This document shows, in pieces, positions 34,501-45,183 of a DNA stretch of 64,000 nt. The position numbers and the translations under genes were made by a program. Positions within the stretch are counted from its first letter, which is position 1; every line of letters starts with the position of its first letter. This DNA is from Guadua angustifolia (lineage: Eukaryota > Streptophyta > Magnoliopsida > Poales > Poaceae), in assembly GCA_036346375.1 (NCBI GenBank), contig CM070501.1, forward strand, positions 38,522,539 to 38,586,538, written 5' to 3'. Below the pieces are notes generated by a model that saw nothing but the letters and a program-made list of their open reading frames with translations, was not told the origin of the DNA and searched no databases.

Positions 34501-37500
34501 TATATGAGTGGTTAAGATTACGCCTGTTTCATCTTATCACAGTCACTTTATAACTTACACTTGTTTATTCGTAGTAGTGAGAACTGAATAGTACATTCTA
34601 GCTAACATTGCCTTTTGTTGTCCTTACAGAGCACAAGAAAAATTTGTTGTCTGACACCTGGAGAATGTTTCAGGTACTTCAAAGTTTCAACTTTGTTAGA
34701 TACATAAGATAGTCTTTCTCACAAGTCACAACACTTTGTCATGTCTGTGTCAGAAACTGCAATCAGTAAAGCATAGGCGTTATGAATATGTATTCTCTTT
34801 TATTTACAAGGTGTGGTTCCATATTAACCATATATTTGGCATGATCTAAGCCCGGTAATTGTTTTTGCACAGCTTCAAAAGCATTTGGCTTCAAAGGATC
34901 ACCCTTACCATAAATTTAGTACCGGTAAGCACTTCTTGATGTTCAGACATTCTGAGTTCTGACTGCTCATCTTGTTAGCTCATTATGATAGTTGTTTTGT
35001 ATTTTTTATGATAAAATATAGTAAGGATGCAAAACGACAAAACATTTCAGTTTTCTTGTGTTCCACTCTAAATATATCTATCAGCTTTACAAATCACCTT
35101 TTTTTCAAGACACACCGAAATAATGTTAAATTTGTTCATGCAAATTGAAATGGCTGCATCTGAAATCTAAATCGATGTTAAACAATGTTTGTGTCTTCCT
35201 ATCAATTCTTGTGCATCCCAAATAAGCAACTGTCTTGTGAAGTTTTGAAACAAGTATATATATATATATATTTAATATTGCTAATTTGTCATTTAATACA
35301 TCAGGAAGTTGGGAAACATTAGAAACTAAACCAAAGGAGAGGGGCTTGGACATCAGACGTGAACTTCTGAAGTTTTACGAGAATTATTCAGCAAATCTTA
35401 TGCACCTTGTTGTTTACGGAAAAGGTAAATATTACAGGTTAGTCCATTGGCATACGTAAACCTATTTGTTACTGATAAAATGATTTTTGTAGAGAGCCTC
35501 GATTGCATTCAAACCTTAGTTGAACGCTTGTTTAGTGACGTCAAAAACACTGATCAGAGAAGCTACAAATGCCCAAGTCAACCTCTTTCGGAGGAACATT
35601 TGCAGGTAGAAATTTGAAGTAACACCAGTCATAGTAGATGGAGGGGATGGAATACTTGGCACAGAATCCACTCTCTATAGTTTTTATTTGCCACAAAAAA
35701 AAGTAAATATAAGCAATGGCAAATGATATGAAATTTACCATACTTCCCTGCCATGCAGCTTCTTGTCAAAGCAATTCCGATAGCAGAAGGTGACTATCTA
35801 AGAATATCATGGCCAGTTACACCTAACATCCACTTTTACAAAGAAGGTCCTTGCCGTTATCTCAGTCACCTCATTGGGCATGAAGGCGAGGGGTCCATCT
35901 TCCATATTATAAAGGAATTAGGCAAGTTAACTTTAACAGTATATTGTTGTACATATTCTTTTGCCAGCATTATCTGCTCAAACATTAATCATTCTTTAGT
36001 TTCTCGTGTCAACTTGTGTGACCTGTAACATGTCCAATTTTTGCTACATTAGGATGGGCCATGAACTTGATGGCTGGGGAGGGCAGCGACAGTACTCAAT
36101 ACTCCTTTTTCTCAGTAAGCATGAGGCTCACTGATGCTGGTCATGGTCAGTTTCCATTTTGATTTTGTTCTTTTAGAATTGACACGACCATTTCATTTTC
36201 AAGCACATTTTGATGTTATTTAAGCCTCTTATGTGCACATGCAATGATTTCAGAACACATGGAGGATATTGTCGGATTGGTCTTCAAATACCTTCTCCTA
36301 TTAAAAGAAGAAGGAATCCATGAGTGGATCTTTAATGAGGTAATTGTCAGGCACATGGTTTATGTATTGCACATACTTTTTGGGAAAATTATTTGATGGG
36401 TTATGCTTTTATATGCTGTTACTTCTCTGAGGAATAGAAACAAATGTTTTCCCAGTATTTAAGTTTCTGATCTTTGCACTGCTTCATTGGAAAAGTTTTC
36501 TTTCTAAGTTTCATGATGACTGTTTGCAATATTTTATTGGTTTGGGCCTTATATTCAGTGACCTCTGTGAGGAATAACAACAAAGGCTTTCTGTTTAAGT
36601 CTCCGATCTTGTTACAGCCTTACAGGGAAAGTTTTCTTCAGAAATGTCACAGTCCCTGTATCAAAATTGTCCAAATGAATCTATAAATGCAAAAAACTTC
36701 TTGTGGGAGTTTGTTATGAACAAACAACTATGTAAAACAGTACACCTTTTTTCAGAAAGTAAAACAGTACACTTATGTTAGTTAACAAATGAGATTTTTT
36801 TTATTTTATGAAAGAAGGTCTTGTTAGTCCTTCACAACCTACCAACAATCCAGGATACATGTGCTTCCAATGTAGGTGTAACACCCCACCCTTTAGTACC
36901 ACATTACCAATTTGCATTGAGTTCCACTAGCATATAATGCCTATTGGCCCAAATTGTGGCACTTCCAGGTTGAACCTTGGGCTGAGCTATTGGCAAATTT
37001 TGGGCCATAGGCTGCACGGGCCATGAATGCGTGTGGCCCTGTAGCGACACACGGCATGGATCACGTACCGAAGAGTGTTTATGGGCATTTCACGCTGCGG
37101 AGAGCTGCAGCCCTTTAAGGGGAGAAGAATGTACATTACCGGTTTACATTGAGTTCCACTAGCATATAATGCCGATTGGCCTAAATTGTAGCACTTCCGG
37201 GTTAACCCTTTTGGATGAAGCAAGGACAAAACCCAAGTTAGGTGCTACGCATGTTTGCATGCCCCATGGGTGGGCTGGGCTATTAGCGAATTTTGGGCCA
37301 CAGGGTGTTACAGTAGGATAATAAAATCTATCTGCTAGTGATGGTATGAGCATTTGAATTTGAACATTGCACTCTTTGACTCTATTATGTTTCCTTTTTA
37401 ACACAACAGCACAACAGCCTCATTGGGTTTAAAATTTATTACCTGGGGTTGTTTGTGCAGCAATTCATAGTATCAATATATTCTGCGTGTCTTAGTATAT

Positions 37501-40500
37501 TGTGGAGCGATTGTGACTTACATTTAGTTACGTAAATTTACATGCTAACATGTTTTTTATTTGCTAGCTTGTGGCAATAAACGAAACAGAATTCCACTAT
37601 CAAGACAAAGTCCATCCAATCAGTTATGTGACGGACACTGTCTCAAGCATGCGGGTATATTCTCTAGAGCTCATTACACACCTCAAGAGTTTACAATTCC
37701 TTATGATCAATGATCTTCATTGCTGAATGCTGATATATCTCTTGTGGAGGTATTTGATCAATGATTACTTGAAGTACCAACTAATCCATTCTGTAGGATT
37801 TCAATGGGTCTGTTGAACTGCACCTTTTATCTGTAGTTCAGTAATGTCTTCTATCTTCAATTTGAAAAACTTGTGAACTGGCTTGCAGTTATTCCCACCA
37901 GAAGAATGGCTGGTTGGAGCATCATTGCCATCGAAGTATGCGCCAACTAGGATAAATATGATTCTTGATGAGTTGTCACCCAAAAGAGTAAGGTACGCTT
38001 ACACGGTTCAGATGGTAGCTCTGTTTGCCCTATATATCTATCACTGTCTCTTTGTATCTCAACACATAAATATACATAGATTGGTTCTTTTCTGAAGTAG
38101 TAGTCAAAGTTAACATACATATATTGGTTCTTTTCTGAAGAAGTACAAAGTATGCAGATGGCTGACATTAGTAAATTGCTAACTGATGCTGGCAATCATC
38201 ATCGTTGGGCATAAATAATCATTCCCTGAAATGTAGGTTTTTTTTGGCCATTTAAATCTTGTGGTAGTTGGCCTTACCTTCATATCTTAAGACTTGTTAT
38301 TTTGCTGATAAGTTATGGCACCATATGATCTGCAGCTTTGCATAAATTAGCATATGAAGCTAAATATTATGCCTTTCTTCTTTGTTTGACGCAATACTTC
38401 TCTGTGTCTCTATAGAATAATCTGGGAGTCTAAAAAATTTGAAGGATCTACTAATTCTATTGAGCCCTGGTACAATACATCATATTCTATTGAGAATGTC
38501 ACTCCTTCTATAATACAGGTTTGCCTTTTTTTTCTTTTCAATAATTTCATTTTCTAAATTGTATTTTCCTGGTCTTATTCCACATGACATACTGTAACAA
38601 TGTACTTAATTATTCAAATTTATATACATAATCCTCCATACCACATTGTAATTGATTAACTCTACGGCTCTACTTGGCAGCAATGGATTCAAAAGGCTCC
38701 TACTGAGAAGCTCCATCTCCCAAAGCCTAATATTTTCATTGCCAAAGATTTATCTCTTAAAGAAGTGCATGACAAGGTTAAGTTTGGAGTGCCTTATTTG
38801 TGTTTTATGTTTACATTAGCACACTCTATATGAATTGTTTAAATATTCACATAGTAAAAAAATTTTAACAAGATAAAACTGTCTTACCAGGTTAGATTTC
38901 CAACAGTAATAAGGAAGACCCCACTTTCACGGTTGTGGTATAAGCCCGACATACTGTTCTCCACTCCAAAGGTTAACATTGTAATTGATTTCCACTGTCC
39001 ATTGTCAAGCCACTCCCCTGAAGCAGCCATTTCTACAAGTCTCTTCGTCGATTTGTTAGTAGACTACTTGAATGCTTATGGTGAGCACTAATTCGCAAAT
39101 AATTGCATATTTTTCCTAATATAACAATCCATTTGGGGATTACTCCCACCAACTTTAAGTCTAAATATACACTGACAAATTATTTATGCTTTTTGCAGCT
39201 TATGATGCTCACATTGCTGGATTATTCTATTCAATATATCGTACTTCTAGTGGATTCCAGGTTTGCTGCATTTACTATACTCCTTTTTGTTTCCTATGAG
39301 TGTTTCAGACAGCTAAACTGCTCGGCTGCTTACTCATTGTAAAATGTTCATTATGAAATTGCTGGTATTAGGCCAGTTTTGAATTGGAACTCAAACATTT
39401 AATTGTATATGTTTAAAGGTCTCAGTAGGTGGTTACAATGACAAGATGAGAGTTCTGCTACATGCCATAGTGAAGCAAATAGCTAACTTTGAAGTCAAGC
39501 CAAACAGGTTTTCTGCCCTGAAGGTAAGGTGGATCCTATTATCTTTGAAGTATGGGTTTCCTTGTCATTATTTTGCTCAAGCACATTCAAATACTTTATT
39601 GTGCCCTTTGTCATCAACTTTGTGTGGGTCAACTTGTTTGACTGCTGAATTTCACTTTCACTAAACACTGGTCATCTATCAACTTGCAATCGATAGATGA
39701 TCAAAGCTGACTTGCATCGAATTTTAAGTCGTGGACATGATATTGTGAGAACCAAAAGCATAACGGGTTCTGCAGTGCTCTGCACACATAATTATGATTT
39801 GCTTGTTTGCATCTTTTCCAACGTACTTGCTGGGATTTATGGTATTCATAAAAAATATAACTGAATATCAGTGGGTTTTGGAAACTACAGTTTTATTTAG
39901 TAAATGCAACAACCTAGACATACATGATAGATCAAGAATTCACAAAAGATTCATAATTGTTCATATTCCATATCCTAATCTAGCAATCTTAGCGCTGATC
40001 TCAGTTCTCAATACTGTGCTTTTATTTTATATCACCTGCCAGAAAATTCTTTAAAATGGCCAAATACCATCTATTTGCATGGTCTAACCTCTTTGTAACT
40101 GTACAATTGTGATACTTATTTAGTGACACATTTCATTAAGTATAGTTTGCACTACATAATGATTATGGTAAAACAAAGCAATGTACTTATTAAGTTGCAG
40201 TAATACTACTGATTCTCATAACCATTGATTTCAAGAGATTATGAATTTTAACCATTCTTCAAGCATCATAACCATTGAAGTTAACCATTCTTCAAGCTTC
40301 ATTCCTGGCCTGTGGATTCTTAAAATTAAATCTATGATAACATGTTCTGCATCAGTTCATTTTGAAATTCGTTAATATGATGGTGTTTTCTTGTGCTGAT
40401 TTCTTTCATGACTAATTGTTGACCGGCATCTTACCAACACAGGAAACTTTTGTCAAGGACTACCAAAATTTTAAGTTCAGCCAACCATATTCTCAAGCTT

Positions 40501-43500
40501 CATACTATCTCTCTATGATATTGGAAGAAAAAAAATGGCCCTTGGTTGAGAAACTTGAAGCTCTTTCTAAGCTTGAATCAGATTCTCTTTCAAATTTTGT
40601 GCCGCACTTGCTATCGAAGACATATTTGGAATGCTATGTTCAAGGTTTGGTAAACTTTCATGTTAATCATCATGTACGCATATTTCCAACAGACTGGAGT
40701 GGGATGCATTCAAATCGTACTCATTAAAAATTCATCTTGTAGGTAACATTGAACCAAGTGAGGCAAAATCAATTGTCCAGGAGATCGAAGATATTGTATT
40801 TAATACCCCCAACTCTGTCTTCAAATCCATGTCTCCATCACAATATCTGACTAAAAGGGTTATCATGCTTGAAAATGAGTTAAAATGCTACTACCAAATT
40901 GAGGGCTTAAATCAGAAGAATGAGAATTCATCGGTTGTCCAATATATTCAGGTAAAGGCTCCTTCAATACTTCACCTGTTCTCAGCTAATTAATGGTTTT
41001 GATCAGCCCAATAATAGTTGGAACACTGCAGAGAGGATTGTTGTTAGCTCGTCACTCGTTTGGGACAACTTGGTCCTTACATGCAAAATTAATGTCAAAT
41101 ACTTGAATTCAAGTGGAAGAAATTTTATAATTTTAGAATGACTATCTAAAGAATCTCTAATGTGAAATTCCTGAACAATCTAGTGTTTCAAAAACCATAC
41201 TTAAAAATAATCTGTCATCAATGGTAATTGCTGGTTATCACCTGTAATAGTAACACTAGCTGGAACCATAATTGTTTTTTTAGGGAATGGGGCATTTTTG
41301 TTTAATCGCATTGGGTATACCTTGCACCGCATCATGTGCTTTTTGTTTAGTGTATTCTAACCCATAGTCACTCAAGACTTGATACTTTTCCCTGGATCAA
41401 TATACTGGGTTTTGTAATGGTCATATGGAATGTGGGATGTAAAACAACTACTTATATCTCGAAGAGTGTTTGCGTTTCGGTCATTCTCTATATTAATCTT
41501 TTCTGAGCATATGGCCCTGAAAGAAATGCAAGTCTCATGGTGAAGTCAATTCTCTTGCTTCAACGCTTCTCTCGTTATTGAAAATCATCTTCTAGGATTT
41601 GTTCTGCGACTAGCTTAAAATAGACATTCTGCGACAATCATCATCACATTCACCTTGTTGCTACTTTACTGGCTAGTACTATTTGTCAGGAATCAAGTTG
41701 CTTACATATACTTGAACAATCCGTAAAAAACAAAATTAAAAAATAGTGCAAAAACTAATGGAATTTATAGATTTTTTTGCACCTGGTCGCTTAGCAATGA
41801 CTGAAGTAACAAATGTCGACCCAGTGGCACTAGAGGATTTGAAGCAACTCAGCCTTCAGTCACTAACCCTAAGTGTGACTGAGCAAGCACAAGGGACATG
41901 TAGCTTTGTTTCCTCCGGTCTCTTTACCAGACCAAGTCATAAAGGGGACTCGCAGCTAGTGTTCAATTATTATGTATATATGTTTTGTTGGAGAGCTAGG
42001 TCGTGCTTGGACCACCAAGCAATGCTCTAGACACTCAATGATGTATCGGACCGATAAAATACAGCAGTGATGTATAAAAGCTGGCAATGCCTTTTCTCTT
42101 TTTAACTTCCTATAAAGGATTGTTATTTTATAAGAAGTTTCTTAATATCTTAAGAAATTAGAAGAAATGTTCCAAGTTAAGGCTATAACGTTCTGTAATG
42201 ATAAGCAAGCCAGGATACTAAGCGTATTTAATACATTCAGGTCCATCAGGACGACGCCATTTCAAATATCAAACTTCAGCTGTTCTCTCTAATTGCTAGC
42301 CAGCCCGCCTTCAATCAGCTGCGAACTGTTGAGCAACTTGGGTATATAGCAGGTCTTTCTCTAAGGTATATGATACAGGCTTTTGTTTATAGACGTATTG
42401 CTTGTTACTTTGTCTTTTTAGGAGAAGCATGAAGATTTGGTTAGCATTTTATAATCCTAGCTTACAATGAATATTCTCATTCATCAGATCTGATTATGGA
42501 GTGTGGGCACTTGAGGTTGTTATTCAGTCCACAGAAAAGGTACAAGTTCAAAGTAAAGAGTAATTGATATGACAAATTTTTTGCTGCTTTCTCCTACTAA
42601 TCGTCTATTGGACCACTAGGATCCTTCATATCTTGATGCTAGAGTTGATGAATTCTTCAAGATGTTCGAAAGCAAAATTCATGAACTGTGTGACAAGGAT
42701 TTCAAGGTTAGTGGCTTCAGTTTGCACTACAGAACTAATTGATCTTTAAGGTTTTCTTAGCTTCTATGATGGTCCATGAAGAGATCCATGAAAATTTTCT
42801 ATCTCTTTCATAAATATTCATAATATGTTCTCTAAAATCTGCATTATTGAGTGATAGGGCAGCCACGCGTGCTACAGGACTTAGTGCTGGATAATAACAT
42901 AGAACTTAGAGAGAGTGGAATAGAAAACTGGAAGTATAAAACTGTTACAAAACGCCCGTAAAAATATAGGATCAAAGGAACGAGAGACAGGGATTTAACG
43001 TGGAAAACTCTTTCAAGAAAAACCACTGACACACGAAAGTTATATAACTATATGAGAAGATGTTTAAAATGAAGCTCTTGCTTTTTCTGTTGGATAATAG
43101 GGACATATTTATAGTGGTATATAACATATTTCATGTAGGAGTAGATTTAAGACAGAGTAGGAAACGAATTTGTGTCACACTCAAACTCAACAAAACCATG
43201 TACGTGATATATATTATCACATCATAGAAGGGATTTAACAGTACTAGTGCATGAGTCAAAAGTGTTGAAGTATAAGTGAATTGCCCACCTATTCTCATCA
43301 GCTTAAGTTTTTGGGTAAACTGGTTGGTGCATGCAACTCAATATGGTATCAGAGTCAAAAGGTATCAAGTTCAAGACCTGGTTGACGCAATTAAAAAATA
43401 GTAATTGCAGTCTACTTCTATTTTACGTCCTAGGCTTGAGGGAGCCTGCACGTGAGGGGGAGTGTTGAAGTATAAGTGAATTGCCCACATTTCCTCATCA

Positions 43501-44565
43501 GCTTAAGCTTTTAGGTGAACTGGTTGGTGCATGCAACTCAATAAAAAGAATAGAGAAATATGATGCGTCATAGTTGAAGTTATCCATACTTATCATGCCA
43601 GTACAATATTTATGTTAGATTATTACTCCCTCCGTCCCAAAATATAAGGCGTGCACACATTTCAAGATTCAAACTTTGAAATCTTTGACCAATGATTTGT
43701 CTAACTATAAAAAGATTTTGTGATATAAAAGCGGTACCATTGAATTCGTATTTGAAAGTACTTTGTAATGATAGTGATTTTGTTTGTATAAATGATATTG
43801 GATAAAAGAAATCAAAGGTCAAAATATAGTTTAGGAGATTGTGCCAAGTCAAATCACGCCTTATATTTTGAGACGGAGGGAGTATGTCCTCAATCAGAGC
43901 ACATTAATTCACATTATTCAACTAGATTTTTGCACATTAGTGTAGCTCATTAGGCATTGACATGGCCTTCTTTTTGCAGAGAAATGTCAAATCACTTATT
44001 GATTCGAAACTGGAGAAATTCAAAAATTTGTGGGAGGAATCTGATTTCTACTGGGGAGAGATTGAGGCAGGAACACTCAAGTTTGATAGAGTTGAGTCTG
44101 AGGTAAGTGCTTTCCTTTCAGGCAACAATGCACGACCATGATAAGAAAATTTTGTATCAAATATAAAGTAAACAGGAAAATAAATAAACAAAACTACTAC
44201 TGCATTCTTCGAAAGTTTTAGTTTAAGGAAACATAAACCCACTCCGCTTTCCAAAGCAAAAAAATTGCATCCTTGATTCGCAAGATATATGACCTCAAAA
44301 ACATTTGCAGGTTGCTCTTCTAAGAGAGCTCAAGAAAGAAGAATTCATCAGATTCTTTGATCAGTACATTAAGGTTGATGCACCTCAAAGGAAGACAGTA
44401 AGCGTGCAAGTCTTCAGCGGCAACCATTCGGCAGAGTTCAAGAAGGCTATCGCCGAAGCTAATCCGCCCAAAACTTACCGGATTACGGACATATTTGGCT
44501 TCAAGCGATCAAGGCCTCTGTACTGCTCGCTGAAGGGAGGTCCAGGCCGGATCACAATGGACTGA
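31527..44565 (+). CDS. Insulin-degrading-enzyme-like zinc metallopeptidase (M16, inverzincin)
   Basis: Twenty-six exons join in frame into 967 codons: 31527-31649, 31769-31844, 33330-33397, 34098-34189, 34314-34387, 34630-34673, 34873-34924, 35305-35424, 35493-35605, 35759-35921, 36053-36145, 36254-36339, 37568-37654, 37889-37992, 38416-38518, 38681-38776, 38891-39080, 39199-39260, 39419-39523, 40443-40644, 40743-40951, 42241-42365, 42488-42539, 42620-42706, 43980-44102, 44311-44565. The zinc site is His64-x-x-Glu67-His68 with Glu145 as third ligand (in AVDSEH), the 77-residue gap expected for insulin-degrading enzymes. HGGS at 90 and GHEGEGS (about 295) match the family; full length is near the usual ~970. 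The enzyme should cut small peptides inside a closed chamber; Arabidopsis PXM16 is peroxisomal, but this C terminus (GPGRITMD) shows no SKL-type signal. Intron 10 (35922-36052) is GC-AG. The gene looks intact. Confidence 0.93.
32938..33060. repeat. Triplicated ~45-bp direct repeat in intron 2 of the M16 gene
   Basis: The word AGTACTGAG(C/A)T(A/G)CAC(A/G)(C/T)GCGG-ACTGTA occurs three times (near 32939, 32979 and 33018), twice followed by a TTTATTGCA block. Confidence 0.8.
36877..37312. mobile_element. Solo-LTR-like insertion with GTAGG target duplication (intron 12 of the M16 gene)
   Basis: The ends are TGTAACACCCC and GGGTGTTACA (TG...CA with a 10-bp inverted terminus), flanked by GTAGG at 36872-36876 and 37313-37317. 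The 436-bp body has no coding capacity. It contains an internal direct repeat: TTGAGTTCCACTAGCATATA, followed by AATGCC-ATTGGCC-AAATTGT-GCACTTCC, occurs near 36917 and 37148. A solo LTR of a gypsy-type element is most likely; a small non-autonomous element is possible. Confidence 0.65.
43263..43543 (+). mobile_element. SMART/TRIM-type miniature LTR retrotransposon, complete, 281 bp (intron 24 of the M16 gene)
   Basis: Two 81-bp LTRs (43263-43343 and 43463-43543) start TGTTGAAGTATAAG and end CATGCAACTCAATA. The first is followed at once by TGGTATCAGAG, the plant initiator-methionine tRNA primer site. The second is preceded by a polypurine tract (GTGAGGGGGAG). AAAAG flanks the whole element (43258-43262 and 43544-43548) as target duplication. 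Only about 119 bases lie between the LTRs and they do not code. The size and layout match the SMART elements described in grasses, which are among the smallest LTR retrotransposons known. It must have been mobilised in trans. Confidence 0.88.
43626..43882. mobile_element. Stowaway MITE, TA target duplication (intron 24 of the M16 gene)
   Basis: The left end CTCCCTCCGTCCCAAAATAT and the right end ATATTTTGAGACGGAGGGAG are the classic Stowaway (Tc1/mariner-derived) terminal inverted repeats. TA flanks both ends (43624-43625 and 43883-43884). The 257-bp body is non-coding and lies between the SMART element and exon 25. Confidence 0.93.
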
Positions 44566-44943
44566 CAGCTATCATTACGCTGCTGTTCTTTTCACTGTAG
44601 TATGTAGCCTGTGCATATGCATGAACTCAATTCAAATTGGCTTTTTAATGGCCACACACGATTGCACAATGCTATTCGACCTTCATGTATGGATTCACAA
44701 TGTGATGCTATTTACAGAACAAATATTATTCTATGCACAATGCTATTCGACCTTCATGTATGGACACTTATTTGAATGTGTTTCTTCTGACAACTGTGCA
44801 CTCTATGCACAATTTACACAAGCACAATGCACAAGAAGGCGCCATGAACCGAGAACACGTACACACTTGTGCGGCACGTGCCCGGTTGTCTGCCGCCTGG
44901 CCGCGTTCCGTGGAGGTGTCACCATCTGCGCACGCACCACCCC

Positions 44944-45183
44944 CTACGGCACGCCCCGTTGTGCCGCCGCCCTGGCGCGGCCGCTGCCGGCGGCGCCCCA
45001 CTCGTAGCTGCTCCGGTGCCAGCGGCACCGGAACGACCCCCGGTGCGCCGTGGGCGAGCACACGCAGTAGTGCGGCTGACGCTGCTCCCACCGCGGCGCA
45101 GGCGTGGACGCGGCTCCCGCCGGTCGCGCCCGCCGCTTGGCCTGGCAGCCCGGCGGCAGAGGCGGCAGCCCCGGATGGCACAT
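44944..45183 (-). CDS. Small serine-rich-related protein with CVCSPTAH-GSFRCRWH motif
   Basis: On the minus strand a GC-rich open frame encodes, from the Met at 45183, 79 residues starting MCHPGLPPLPPGC and containing HYCVCSPTAHRGSFRCRWHR followed by SSYEWGAAGSGR. The core C-x-C-x-P-T-x-H-x-G-S-F-R-C-x-x-H is the hallmark of a plant family annotated as serine-rich-protein-related, whose function is unknown to me. An in-frame ATG further upstream (45333) would add 50 residues of Ser/His-rich sequence; the family often has such an N terminus, so the start is undecided. The gene converges on the M16 peptidase gene with about 380 bases between the stop codons. A second, shifted open frame on the plus strand over the same GC-rich patch is a shadow. 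Confidence 0.65.
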   Translation of the reverse strand: MCHPGLPPLPPGCQAKRRARPAGAASTPAPRWEQRQPHYCVCSPTAHRGSFRCRWHRSSYEWGAAGSGRARAAAQRGVP

